Assembly (NCBI RefSeq): GCF_013177735.1 | Contig: NZ_WOEZ01000123.1 | Location: forward strand, 26,202-90,201 | Reading direction: 5' to 3' | DNA length: 64,000 nucleotides | Origin: Paraburkholderia elongata | GTDB taxonomy: Bacteria; Pseudomonadota; Gammaproteobacteria; Burkholderiales; Burkholderiaceae | In this document: positions 8,749 through 17,696 of the stretch, in pieces | Layout of the letters: every line of letters starts with the position of its first letter | How positions within the stretch are numbered: position 1 is the stretch's first letter | Translations under genes and position numbers: made by a program | Notes under the pieces: generated by a model | Told to the model about the DNA's origin: nothing | Seen by the model: only the letters and a program-made list of their open reading frames with translations | Database searches by the model: none

Positions 8749-9697
8749 AGTTTGGCGTAAGTGTCGCCTCGAAGGCTGCCGTGCGGTCGCGGTGGCAGCC
8801 TTCGCGATAGTCGCGTACGGCCTCGCTTAGCCATTGATCGAAGCGTTTAAGCGGTTCCCAGTCACGTTTCTGCTCGGGAAACGAGTAGTAGACGGTCTCC
8901 GGATTCGGGATCGAATGAGGATGCACCTGGACGAGTGCACGGCTGCGCAGCTCCCGTTCGATCAGGATACGCGGAAGCAAAGCCACGCCTAGTCCGGAAA
9001 TCGCGGCGTTGATTGCCATGATGAACATGTCGTAGTGCTGGTTCGCCGCGCTATGCTCGATGATCTGCGTGGACGCGCTTTCGGACCATGCAAGCCACGC
9101 GCGCGGAAGATCGCGGGTGTGAATCCAAGGCAGCGCGCTGATCTTTTCGCTGCTCAAGCTATCGCGCCTACCGATCAACCCGGGTGCACAGACAGCGAGA
9201 ATCTGATCGTCGCTCACGAGCGGCTGTCCTGGCATAGCGGGCCACAAGCTCTGTCCGAAATAGATCGCCGCATCGAAGCTTGAATTGTCGAAGAACGTTG
9301 GCTGGTCGCGCCCCATGATGTGAAGTTGCAGGTCCGGGTTGAGCTCGTAGAAGTCATGCAGACGCGGAATCAGCCATTGAGACGCAAACGTGACGCCGAC
9401 GGCCAACTGGATCTTCACTTCGCTTTGCTTGCGCATCAGCTCGAGCGTATCGCGGCGAATCTGGTCGAGATGGACGCGAATTCGCCGCGCGTACTCTGCG
9501 CCCGCTGCGGACAATACCAGCCGCTGACGTACCCGCTCGAACAGGGGGATGCCCAGATGAGCCTCGAGCTCGTTGACCTTTTTGCAGACAGCACCATGCG
9601 TTTGCGACAGCTCGACCGCAGCTTTCGAAAAACTTTCATGTCGCGCCGCGGCTTCAAAAGCTTGCAGCGCACTGAGACTAGGGACACCGCGGCGCAT
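8747..9697 (-). CDS. LysR-family regulator (GcvA-like)
   Basis: 316 residues from the start MRRGVPSLSALQAFEAAARH, which matches the GcvA-like LysR N-terminus. An upstream in-frame extension to 9775 is unlikely. The helix-turn-helix covers about residues 17-45 (ESFSKAAVELSQTHGAVCKKV), followed by the linker helix and a periplasmic-binding-protein-like effector domain (about 95-300). It lies downstream of an ACS-type transporter on the same strand and is convergent with the class II aldolase gene. It may control either of them. Confidence 0.88.
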   Translation of the reverse strand: MRRGVPSLSALQAFEAAARHESFSKAAVELSQTHGAVCKKVNELEAHLGIPLFERVRQRLVLSAAGAEYARRIRVHLDQIRRDTLELMRKQSEVKIQLAVGVTFASQWLIPRLHDFYELNPDLQLHIMGRDQPTFFDNSSFDAAIYFGQSLWPAMPGQPLVSDDQILAVCAPGLIGRRDSLSSEKISALPWIHTRDLPRAWLAWSESASTQIIEHSAANQHYDMFIMAINAAISGLGVALLPRILIERELRSRALVQVHPHSIPNPETVYYSFPEQKRDWEPLKRFDQWLSEAVRDYREGCHRDRTAAFEATLTPN

Positions 9698-9777
9698 CGA
9701 GAATCCTTGCTGGCGAAAAGAAATGGGCAATGGATCCGTCGATGATAGTCCTAAGGACGGCGAGGCGCTGGCCACGC

Positions 9778-11112
9778 TTATTCACTGGCCAGCTGTGGCT
9801 GGCCAATTTTTCGCCAGCGGGTTTCGAGCAGCGTGACCGTGATCGAGGCGAGCACCATCGTCGCGGCGATGCCGACGAATGCGAGGACAAACGTGCCGGT
9901 CGTATCCTTTACCCAACCGATAAAATACGGCAGCAAAAATCCTGACGAAACCCCGATGCTCGTGATCAGGGCGATGCCGGCCGCTGCAGCGCGATCGGTG
10001 AGGATGCGGCTAGGCAACTGCCAGAAGGTCGTGATGCTGCAGAAGCAGGCCGCGGAGCCGATCGAGAGGGCGATGATCGACTGGTAGGGAGACTTCAGCA
10101 GCAGGGCCACCGAGAGCGCGGCCGCGCACACCAGAAGGGGGCCTGCCACATGCCAGGCGCCGACTTGGTGGCGGCTAACCACACGGCCCCAGATCAGCGT
10201 CGCGACAACGGCAACGCCGAATGGAATCGCCGTGATCAGCCCGATATCCATGAGGCTGTACTTCACCCCAAAAGTGCTTTCAAACGTTTTGATGACTTGC
10301 GGCAGGAAATAGAGCAAGCCGATGATGCCGGCGTTGGTGCCGAAGTAGACGACACCGAGCGCCCAGACTTTCGGATTTCCGAGCGCCCTCAAGGCGCTGG
10401 ACGGCGAGGTGGCGGCCGCTGCCTCGGCCCGTTCGGCAGCCAGTGCCGCGGCGATTTCACTCCTTTCCGCAGCGGAAAGCCAGCGGGAGCGGGACGGGTC
10501 GTCCGTCAGCCAGAAATAGGCAATCCCGGCCAGGATGATAGCGGGGACCCCCTCCAGCAGAATCATTGCGCGCCAGCCGGTGATACCGAACACGTTCGCA
10601 TGTGTCATCAGCCAGGTGGACACCGGTGCCCCGAGCACGCCGGTCAGCGGGATTGCCGTCACGAACAGAGACATCATCCATACGCGATTGCGCGCCGGCA
10701 TCCACAGTGTGAGGTAATACACCATGCCCGGAAACAGCCCGGCTTCGAACGCGCCAAGAAAGAAGCGGGCGATATAGAGCCAGCGGGAGTCGGGGACGAA
10801 GCTCGTCAGCGAGGAGAGCAGACCCCAACTCAGCAGAATGCGCGTCATCCACAGCCGCGCGCCAAATCGATGCATGCACAGGTTGCTCGGCACTTCGAAC
10901 AGGATATAGCCGAGAAAAAACAGGCTTGCGGCGAAGCCGAACTGCGCCGTTGTCATGTGGAGCTCGGCGTTCATGGTCAGCGCCGCATAGCCGATGTTCG
11001 CGCGGTCAAGCTGATTCGCGATGTACATCACAATCATCAGCGGCGCGAGCCGCCAGGCGATCCGTTTCATCAACCGATCGGAAATCGCAGGTTTGCGCGG
11101 CCCGAGATCCAT
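9778..11112 (-). CDS. MFS transporter of the anion:cation symporter (ACS) type
   Basis: A 444-residue, 12-helix permease. The N-terminal region LAPLMIVMYIANQLDRANIGYAA and the segment FFLGYILFEVPSN are hallmarks of the ACS family (tartrate, phthalate, hexuronate and 4-hydroxyphenylacetate carriers). It probably imports an organic anion. The LysR gene lies about 80 bases downstream on the same strand, and a class II aldolase lies beyond it. Together they could form a small uptake and catabolism locus. The substrate cannot be inferred. Confidence 0.9.
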   Translation of the reverse strand: MDLGPRKPAISDRLMKRIAWRLAPLMIVMYIANQLDRANIGYAALTMNAELHMTTAQFGFAASLFFLGYILFEVPSNLCMHRFGARLWMTRILLSWGLLSSLTSFVPDSRWLYIARFFLGAFEAGLFPGMVYYLTLWMPARNRVWMMSLFVTAIPLTGVLGAPVSTWLMTHANVFGITGWRAMILLEGVPAIILAGIAYFWLTDDPSRSRWLSAAERSEIAAALAAERAEAAAATSPSSALRALGNPKVWALGVVYFGTNAGIIGLLYFLPQVIKTFESTFGVKYSLMDIGLITAIPFGVAVVATLIWGRVVSRHQVGAWHVAGPLLVCAAALSVALLLKSPYQSIIALSIGSAACFCSITTFWQLPSRILTDRAAAAGIALITSIGVSSGFLLPYFIGWVKDTTGTFVLAFVGIAATMVLASITVTLLETRWRKIGQPQLASE

Positions 11113-11269
11113 GGCTTCCTCCAGATTTACGCGTTACGGAATGCTCTCGAGGATGATTAGGCACCCTGACCAAGGGTACGACAATGCACGAAAAATATTG
11201 ACTTTGTGAGAAAACGTCACAGATCGGGGCGGGCGCCTTACCGATCACCCATTCGCCCCGGACGTGTTC

Positions 11270-12904
11270 TCAGTCAACCGCCCCTTCGCCGCCCAAATGC
11301 GTGAGGCCGGTATCGTTCGGGCTGGCAGTGGATGGCGTGCGACCGAGAAACACAAGCACGACGAGCGCGGAGGCCAGTGTGATTGCCACAAGAATATGGA
11401 GCAGGATGCGGAACGCGCCATCGTACGCCTGCGCGAGAATGGGCTGCCCCAGCGCGGGCAGGAGAGCGACGGCATGTGGCAGATCGCCGGTTGCCACGCG
11501 CTGGGCGGCTTCCGCGGCGGCATCGCGCGAAACGAGCGGGAACGCTGCGAGTGCATCGGATAGCCTTAGACGTGTGAGGACCGCCAATATCGCACCCGCG
11601 ATTGCGAGCGTCATGCCTTCTCCCGCTACACGCGTCGTGCTGAAGATCCCGGTTGCCATGCCCGCGCGTTCCTTTGGAACGACGCTGACTGACAAGCCAT
11701 CCATCAGGCCCCACGGCAGGCCGGCTCCGACTCCGATGACGAAGAGCGGAAGCGTCAGGGCACCGGATGGCGCGTCAGGCGCGATGCCACTGAACCAAAG
11801 CATACCAACCGCCGCTATGACGAGGCCGACCGCTGAAATGACACCGGCCGACATCCATCGCGTGAGAAATGCAGCCGTGATAGGCACAAAGAGCATCGGC
11901 GCCGATAGCGAAAGCATCATCAAGCCGGCGTCGATCGCAGAATGTCCTTCAATGCCGATAAATCGTGTGGGCAAGACTAGAAGCAGCGTAACGTAACAAA
12001 ATGCCGTCGCTAGCGGGAGCGCCTGCACACCTACGAAGCGCGGATAGCGAAACAGCGACAGGTCGAGCATTGGCCGGGAAGCACGCTTTTCGATCCAGAC
12101 GAACGCGATGAACATCGCCACGGCGCCTGAGAACAGTCCAATGATGAGAGGGCTGCTCCAGCCGCTTTCCGGCCCTTGCAACAGCCCGAATGTGAAGAGT
12201 GTCAGCGCGGCGGTGAAGCTGGCGGCGCCAGGCCAATCGAGACCCGTGGCATTGGGGTCGTACGATTCTCTTAGCTTCGGAACGCCGAGTGCAAATCCGG
12301 TCAAGCCGATTGCGGCATCCGCGAGGAAGAACGAACGCCAACCGAACGTCTCCGTGAGAAACCCGGCGAGTAGTGGGCCAAGCGCCAAGCCGATGCCGAA
12401 GGTGGTGCCGAGCATGCTGAACGCGCGGGCGCGCCCATGTCCGTCGAACTCCTGTGCGAGCGCTGCCGACGCGCCGGCCAGGACCAACGCGGCGGCAATG
12501 CCCTGTAGCGCGCGCTGAAAATCGACCCACAACAGAGTCGGCGCCGCGGCGATCCCAAGTGATGTCAACGCGAAGAGCACCACGCCTATGGCGAATACAC
12601 GCTTTCGTCCGAACAGATCGGCAAGCGCTCCCGAGGCCATCAGACTGCTGCCGAAGCTCAGCATGAAGGCGTTGAGAATCCAGTTGATCGCCACTGGGCT
12701 GCCTCCCAAGGCGGTGCCGATGGCCGGCGCGGACACGGCCGCGCCGCCGAAATTCAGCGGCAGCACGAGCACGGCGATGCAAATGCCCACGAGGATCAGC
12801 ATCTGTTGCGAGGCGCTACGGGGGACTGCTACGTCTGCTATTGGCATGACACCAGCCGAGGCGGCCGGTCGTCCTGCGGACGGGGTAACGCTTTTTTCCT
12901 GCAC
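11270..12904 (-). CDS. MFS drug:H+ antiporter, DHA2 (14-helix) type
   Basis: A 544-residue protein with about 14 predicted transmembrane helices. An antiporter motif C-like stretch, LALGPLLAGFLTETFGWRSF, marks it as an exporter of the QacA/EmrB-related DHA2 family. The motif A region is GALADLFGRKRVF. The first 30 residues are a polar cytoplasmic tail. It lies 72 bases downstream of a second DHA2 exporter on the same strand, so the two are probably one transcript. A divergent TetR gene upstream is the likely repressor. Confidence 0.9.
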   Translation of the reverse strand: MQEKSVTPSAGRPAASAGVMPIADVAVPRSASQQMLILVGICIAVLVLPLNFGGAAVSAPAIGTALGGSPVAINWILNAFMLSFGSSLMASGALADLFGRKRVFAIGVVLFALTSLGIAAAPTLLWVDFQRALQGIAAALVLAGASAALAQEFDGHGRARAFSMLGTTFGIGLALGPLLAGFLTETFGWRSFFLADAAIGLTGFALGVPKLRESYDPNATGLDWPGAASFTAALTLFTFGLLQGPESGWSSPLIIGLFSGAVAMFIAFVWIEKRASRPMLDLSLFRYPRFVGVQALPLATAFCYVTLLLVLPTRFIGIEGHSAIDAGLMMLSLSAPMLFVPITAAFLTRWMSAGVISAVGLVIAAVGMLWFSGIAPDAPSGALTLPLFVIGVGAGLPWGLMDGLSVSVVPKERAGMATGIFSTTRVAGEGMTLAIAGAILAVLTRLRLSDALAAFPLVSRDAAAEAAQRVATGDLPHAVALLPALGQPILAQAYDGAFRILLHILVAITLASALVVLVFLGRTPSTASPNDTGLTHLGGEGAVD

Positions 12905-12976
12905 GGACGATCTCTCTGTTCAACTTCCACGGTTATGCCCATCAGGACATGCGGATTCACCCGGTTTAATTCCGCG

Positions 12977-14389
12977 CTATCGCGGTGCGGTCCGCGTATG
13001 GCCGCTCACCTCCCGGCCTGCATCCGGTTCTATGCCGATAAAGTAGAGGACCGAGAACAGCACCAGCGCAGACACTAGCAGGAAGGCGATCCGGAAATCG
13101 GCCAGTGAGAGCTGTGCGTGATTTCCATGAATCAGGACCGCAACGTGCAGCGCGATCGCACCAAATGCGATGCCCAGGCCGATGGTCATCTGCTGGACCA
13201 TACTGAAGAATGTGCTCGCTGAACTCATTCGCACCGGCGGGACGTCCGCGAACGCGAGCGTGTTGATGCTCGTGAACTGCATCGACCGGCACAGGCCGCC
13301 GACCAGTAGCACCAACATGATCAGCGCGCGCGGCGTGTCCGGCGAGAGCAGGCTGCACAAAGCGATTGTCCCGGCGGTAAGCAACCCGTTGACGATCATT
13401 ACCTTGCGAAAGCCAAAGCGTTTGAGGATTGGCGTGGTGACGGTCTTCATGCCCAGATTGCCGGCCGCGTACGCGAGCACCAGCAAACCCGCAGCGAATG
13501 CATTTAACCCGAAGCCCAACTGGAACAGCAGTGGTAACAGGAAGGGTGAGACGCTAACCGATACGACATATAACGAACCGCCGTCGAGGGTCACGCGGAA
13601 CGTCGGAATTCGCCAGGGCAAAAGATCGATCAGGGGATGTTCGGCGCGGCCGAAATGCCGTATGGCCAGGACTGCGGCGACAAAGCCGCAGATCAGCGCG
13701 GCGGTCGTGATGCGCCAATCGCTATGCAGCTGCCCGATCAGGACCATGCCGTACATCAGGCACGTCAGCGCGATACCGCTCAGCACGAACCCCGACACAT
13801 CGAAGGGACGGCGGGTGGGTTCGCGGTAGTTCGGAATGAATAGGGCGGTTAGCGCCAGACCCAGCAAACCGATCGGTACGTTTAGCAGAAAGATCCAGCG
13901 CCAGTTGAAATAGGTCGAAATAAACCCGCCCAACGCTGGACCCAACACCGGTGCAGCGAGGCCGGGCCACGTGATATAGGCTATCGAGCGCATCAGGTGA
14001 CGCTTCTCGGTGCTGCGCAGCACGGCGAGGCGGCCTACCGGCACCATCATTGCGCCGCCGATTCCCTGCAGGATCCGCGAAATGGTGAATTCGACGAGGC
14101 CGTTACTCAGCCCGCAAAGTATGGAGGCGCCGGTGAACACGATGATCGCGCCACCGAACACCGACCGTTGCCCAAAGCGGTCGGCCACCCATCCGCTGAT
14201 TGGAATGAAGACCGCGAGCGCCAGCAGATAGGCAGTCATGCCGATACTCAGGCTCACGGACGTGACGCCGAACGTGGCGGCCATGTGAGGCAGTGCGGTC
14301 GCGATCACCGTCGCATCCAGGTTCTCCATGAAATAGGCACTGGCGACGATCAGCGCGATGATGACTGGCTGGCGGCTTGACAAAGACAT
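12977..14389 (-). CDS. MFS drug:H+ antiporter, DHA2 type
   Basis: A 470-residue exporter with motif D1-like NLDATVIATALPHMA near the N-terminus, motif A GWVADRFGQRSVF, and motif C VLGPALGGFISTYFNWRW. All are typical of DHA2 efflux pumps. It is the promoter-proximal gene of a pair with 11270-12904 and is divergent from the TetR gene at 14623. The shared control region of about 230 bp holds a near-palindrome at 14574-14589. No membrane-fusion partner (EmrA-like) is present, so export is likely into the periplasm. Confidence 0.92.
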   Translation of the reverse strand: MSLSSRQPVIIALIVASAYFMENLDATVIATALPHMAATFGVTSVSLSIGMTAYLLALAVFIPISGWVADRFGQRSVFGGAIIVFTGASILCGLSNGLVEFTISRILQGIGGAMMVPVGRLAVLRSTEKRHLMRSIAYITWPGLAAPVLGPALGGFISTYFNWRWIFLLNVPIGLLGLALTALFIPNYREPTRRPFDVSGFVLSGIALTCLMYGMVLIGQLHSDWRITTAALICGFVAAVLAIRHFGRAEHPLIDLLPWRIPTFRVTLDGGSLYVVSVSVSPFLLPLLFQLGFGLNAFAAGLLVLAYAAGNLGMKTVTTPILKRFGFRKVMIVNGLLTAGTIALCSLLSPDTPRALIMLVLLVGGLCRSMQFTSINTLAFADVPPVRMSSASTFFSMVQQMTIGLGIAFGAIALHVAVLIHGNHAQLSLADFRIAFLLVSALVLFSVLYFIGIEPDAGREVSGHTRTAPR

Positions 14390-14573
14390 GGGCGGAGAAC
14401 GGAATCCGGGTTGTGCGACAGGCCCTCAAACGCTTCAGATTGAGGCGTTTGCAGTCGGTGGCAATCAAAGATGGGGCTCGCTTTGCGGCAGCCTGAGATA
14501 ATGAATGGCTGCGCCCGAGTGCCTGGCGAGACTCTTCCTCGTACCCGGACGATATACTCTACCAAACCATAAG

Positions 14574-14589
14574 TCGTCATGTGAAGACG
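14574..14589. promoter_or_regulatory. Candidate TetR operator
   Basis: The near-palindrome GTCGTCATGTGAAGAC (6 of 7 arm positions pair) lies 33 bases before the TetR ATG, in the region shared with the divergent DHA2 exporter. TetR proteins commonly bind such sites to repress both genes. A separate dyad, CAAACG...CGTTTG, lies near 14427-14451. Confidence 0.4.
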
Positions 14590-14622
14590 TATTTTTAAAA
14601 AAGCGATGAATAGAGGAGCGTT

Positions 14623-15327
14623 ATGAAGGCCAAACCCAGGGATGTTGCAGAGCCGGGCAGCAAGACCGTAACGGGTCGCGCGCCGATCAAGCGGCCGATG
14701 AAGAAAGCACCGCAGCGTCTGCCACGTGCCGAGCGTCAGGCGCGCGTGCTGGAGAAGGCCGCCGAATATTTCGCCGAGCACGGCCTGAATGCGCAGACTC
14801 GCGCGATTGCCGAGGCTTGTGGCGTGTCGCAACGTCTGCTGTATAGCCTGTTCCCTAGCAAGGCTGCGTTGATCGACGAAGTTTACAAGCGCGAAATTGT
14901 CGGGACCTTCAAGGCAATGTGGTTTGTTCAGCTGAAAGACCGCAGTGTGCCCATTGAAAGCAGGCTCAATACGTTTTATCGCGAGTACTACGACACCCTG
15001 CTGACGCGGCAGTGGCTTCGCCTGTTCCTTTACTCTTCGCTTGAAGATCTGCAAATGGCGCCGACGTACACGAATGCCGTCGTGACGCATGCGCTTGAGA
15101 TCATTGTCACTGAGACGGCGCACGAATTGGGACGCGGGGTACCGGCCGATCCCGCTCATCTGACCGAAGTGGGCTGGCTGCTGCACGGCGCGGTATCCCA
15201 CCTTGCGATTCGCCGCCGTATTTATTCGAACGACAACACCACGCCCAGCGACGCGGTGATTGCGATGCACGTGCGCGCTTTCCTCACCAGCGCGCCAGCG
15301 CTGCTTCCGGCGCTAGAAAGCTCCTGA
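14623..15327 (+). CDS. TetR-family regulator
   Basis: 234 residues. A basic N-terminal tail of about 35 residues precedes the TetR helix-turn-helix (about 40-85: AEYFAEHGLNAQTRAIAEACGVS, then RLLYSLFPSKAALIDEVY). The C-terminal ligand-binding domain is all-helical. The ATG follows GAGGAGCG, a good ribosome site. It is divergent from two DHA2 exporters and is their probable repressor. The inducer is likely a toxic small molecule exported by the pumps. Confidence 0.88.
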   Translation: MKAKPRDVAEPGSKTVTGRAPIKRPMKKAPQRLPRAERQARVLEKAAEYFAEHGLNAQTRAIAEACGVSQRLLYSLFPSKAALIDEVYKREIVGTFKAMWFVQLKDRSVPIESRLNTFYREYYDTLLTRQWLRLFLYSSLEDLQMAPTYTNAVVTHALEIIVTETAHELGRGVPADPAHLTEVGWLLHGAVSHLAIRRRIYSNDNTTPSDAVIAMHVRAFLTSAPALLPALESS

Positions 15328-15375
15328 GCGTGACGCGCTGGCGGCCTCGCCCAGCGCGGAAAATAATCATCAACC

Positions 15376-15395
15376 GACGCGCGAATGCGCGCGTC
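15376..15395. terminator. Hairpin between convergent genes
   Basis: The 8-bp arms GACGCGCG and CGCGCGTC flank an AATG loop between the ends of the TetR and phosphoesterase genes. On the minus strand the stem is followed by a moderately T-rich stretch (GGTTGATGATTATTTT), so it may terminate the phosphoesterase transcript. Confidence 0.5.
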
Positions 15396-15426
15396 GTGGA
15401 CCGCTCCGCTGCCCGGCACCGATCGA

Positions 15427-17067
15427 CTAGCGTTGCGGCTGCCCCGTCACGGTGTCAAGAAACAACTTGGGATTCCGCGGCGAGGCGAAGTCAAACATGT
15501 TGTCGATGGGGCCAGCCATCACATCGAATGACCCTTGCCCGATACGCGATCCGTTCAGCCAGTTGTCTTCGATGAAACGCAAAATGGAAGTCTGATCGGT
15601 CAACGTGTGATCGACATAGTTTGTCTTCGCATACGGCGACACGACGAGCAGCGGTAGACGCGGACCATATCCGCAACGGCCTTGCACCGGCACACCTGTC
15701 AGCCCGCCGAGCGGCGTGCCACGTCCGCAACTATTTGGACCGTTGAGCGCGTCCTGAGTGCTCGCCGATGCGTTCACGATGTGATGGGCGTGGTCGTACC
15801 AGCCGTCCGAATCGTCGTAGGCGAGCACGACCGCCGTATCCTTCCAGTCGTCCGCCTGCTGCAGGAAGTTGATGACCTTGGTCACGAATGCCTGCTCATC
15901 GAGCGGGTCCGAATTGCCGGCGTGCGCATCCTGGTAGGCAGGGGCCTTAAGGAAACTGACGGCAGGAAAATTCCCGGCGCTCACCGCGGCATAGAAGTCT
16001 TCGATATCGTATTGATGGTTTGCGCCGCCGTCGCTGCTCATGCCGATAGTCGCAACGGAAGCAGGGCGCTTATGCCTCGGATTGGCGGTCGAGGCGTAAT
16101 ACTGGAACGGCTGATGGTGCGGCACATAGTCGGCCTTATAGCTTTCAACCACCGGCGAATATGAGCTTCGCGCACAGCCCGTCGATCCGTTCACATTCGT
16201 CGCACTGAGGTCGAAACCGCCTTCAAACCAGCCCCACGAAATATTATTCGCACTCAGCATGTCACCGACATTCTTGCCTTGCATGCTAACTGTTGTGCCC
16301 TTGGAGCAGACGTCGCCCGTCGGATCGAGGTCGCCGATCACGGTCAGACCGCCGGCACCGTCGCCGACGATGTTCCGGCTATTCGCGTTCGCGGGCGTCA
16401 CCGTGACGCCGTTCGTCTGCCCGGAAATCAGGTTCAGCGCGCCTGGCGTGGATGGGCCAAACGTAGTGTCGAACGAGTGGTCGTTCAGCGCAAAGTGTTG
16501 CGCGTAGTTCCACAGCGCGGTAACGGTGTTGCCGTCGTAATAGCCCATCACCAATCCATTCGTGTACAGGGCGCCTGAGCCGCCTGTAGCCGAAGTGCGG
16601 CCGGTGTATTTCGGGAACAGGTCCATCGCACCATTATCGAACGCCATTTGCTCCGGCTTGTAGGCGTGATCTTGCGATGCGGTCAGCGCCTGCGAACGAT
16701 CGAGCCGGAATGGGTCTGCGGCGTCTGCGCCGTTGGCGGCATTCGTCGAGTTTGGATTGGGCCTGAGCAGGCCATCGAGCAGGCCGTCGACACGCGGCGT
16801 GTTGGGCAGCGCATTGAAGGCGGACTCCCCGGCCGGATTCAACGCCTTCGGATACGTTCCAAAGTAATGATCGAACGAAACGTTCTCGCCAAAGATCACG
16901 ACGAGATGTTTGATTGGCGTAGCCGTGTGCGCGCCCTGCTGGGTTCCCGGCACTGAAGCCGTTGCAACGCTCGCGCTGCCAGCGGCTTCACCGTACGCGG
17001 CGAGAGAGGTGGCCAGGCCAAGCGCTAGGGCGGTTGCTATCGAACATCGCCGACGAGTGAGCATCAT
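15427..17067 (-). CDS. Secreted phosphoesterase (AcpA / phospholipase C superfamily)
   Basis: About 546 residues from the ATG at 17067; the frame also opens at 17103. The N-terminus (RRRCSIATALALGLATSLAA) is an export signal. The alkaline-phosphatase-like fold shows the metal/nucleophile motif HLVVIFGENVSFDHYFGTYP near the N-terminus, and the C-terminal motifs DSDGWYDHAHH and PLLVVSPYAK. Family members are acid phosphatases or phospholipases C. The gene is divergent from a TonB-dependent receptor operon across 590 bp, which suggests it releases or processes a phosphorylated nutrient taken up by that receptor. A signal-less relative lies at 56502-57953. Confidence 0.88.
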   Translation of the reverse strand: MMLTRRRCSIATALALGLATSLAAYGEAAGSASVATASVPGTQQGAHTATPIKHLVVIFGENVSFDHYFGTYPKALNPAGESAFNALPNTPRVDGLLDGLLRPNPNSTNAANGADAADPFRLDRSQALTASQDHAYKPEQMAFDNGAMDLFPKYTGRTSATGGSGALYTNGLVMGYYDGNTVTALWNYAQHFALNDHSFDTTFGPSTPGALNLISGQTNGVTVTPANANSRNIVGDGAGGLTVIGDLDPTGDVCSKGTTVSMQGKNVGDMLSANNISWGWFEGGFDLSATNVNGSTGCARSSYSPVVESYKADYVPHHQPFQYYASTANPRHKRPASVATIGMSSDGGANHQYDIEDFYAAVSAGNFPAVSFLKAPAYQDAHAGNSDPLDEQAFVTKVINFLQQADDWKDTAVVLAYDDSDGWYDHAHHIVNASASTQDALNGPNSCGRGTPLGGLTGVPVQGRCGYGPRLPLLVVSPYAKTNYVDHTLTDQTSILRFIEDNWLNGSRIGQGSFDVMAGPIDNMFDFASPRNPKLFLDTVTGQPQR

Positions 17068-17220
17068 GTCTATGTTTTCCTGTTGAAGTGTATTGATGTG
17101 CATTGCGCTGGGAACGGCTGACGCGCATTTTCGTTTGCACCGGTGTCACGTCCGTTAAGCGGCGATTACGAATCTGTTATCTACGAGGAAGTCTTGTGCT
17201 GCGATATCGCCTCGATGGTG

Positions 17221-17244
17221 TGACATGCACGTCGATGCATGTCA
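17221..17244. promoter_or_regulatory. Perfect dyad in the Ton-locus control region
   Basis: The 9-bp arms TGACATGCA and TGCATGTCA are separated by six bases in the 590-bp divergent region between the phosphoesterase and TonB-dependent receptor genes. Extra TGACAT words follow at 17252 and 17514. It could be a regulator site for either promoter. Around it, 17104-17696 contains no gene. Confidence 0.5.
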
Positions 17245-17492
17245 TGGCGCCTGACATCATCCATCAAATATCGTCAGGTGACGATGTAGAAATTCAATGT
17301 TTTTGAAAATTTCCGATTCTCTACGCATATATACGTATACATCATTGATTTTATTGAATATTAACTTAGGTTGATGAGTGGGTCCGTGTAATATTTGATC
17401 GTCGAATGACGATCAATTGTCGAAAAATTGGCCAAATTGACACTTTGGCGTCACAGTAGTTCCGTAAAACGTCTTCCGCATCGAGGGCGATG

Positions 17493-17507
17493 CACGTCGG
17501 ACGTGCG
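17493..17507. promoter_or_regulatory. Second palindrome in the Ton-locus control region
   Basis: GCACGTC-G-GACGTGC, a perfect 15-bp palindrome, lies about 190 bases before the receptor start codon. Its core CACGTC also occurs in the centre of the dyad at 17221-17244, so one factor might recognise both. Confidence 0.4.
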
Positions 17508-17696
17508 ACGCATGACATCGATCCGGGTGCCGTCGATGTGAACCTGCGCGATAAAAAGATTGGTAGATCATTAGTGATCCTACCTGCTTGGTTGCGTCGC
17601 CCAGCTTCGTGGAGGTCGCCTGAATTTCCGCATACCTGACACCAGGAACATGTGTATCCGGGGCAGGATGTTTGCAACGATTGACGGAGAATAAAC

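Noticed and set aside
10150..11160. 336-codon open frame on the plus strand opposite the ACS transporter
   Set aside because: It lies antisense to a clear 12-helix permease, its composition is charged and low-complexity as expected of a high-GC shadow, and it matches no family.
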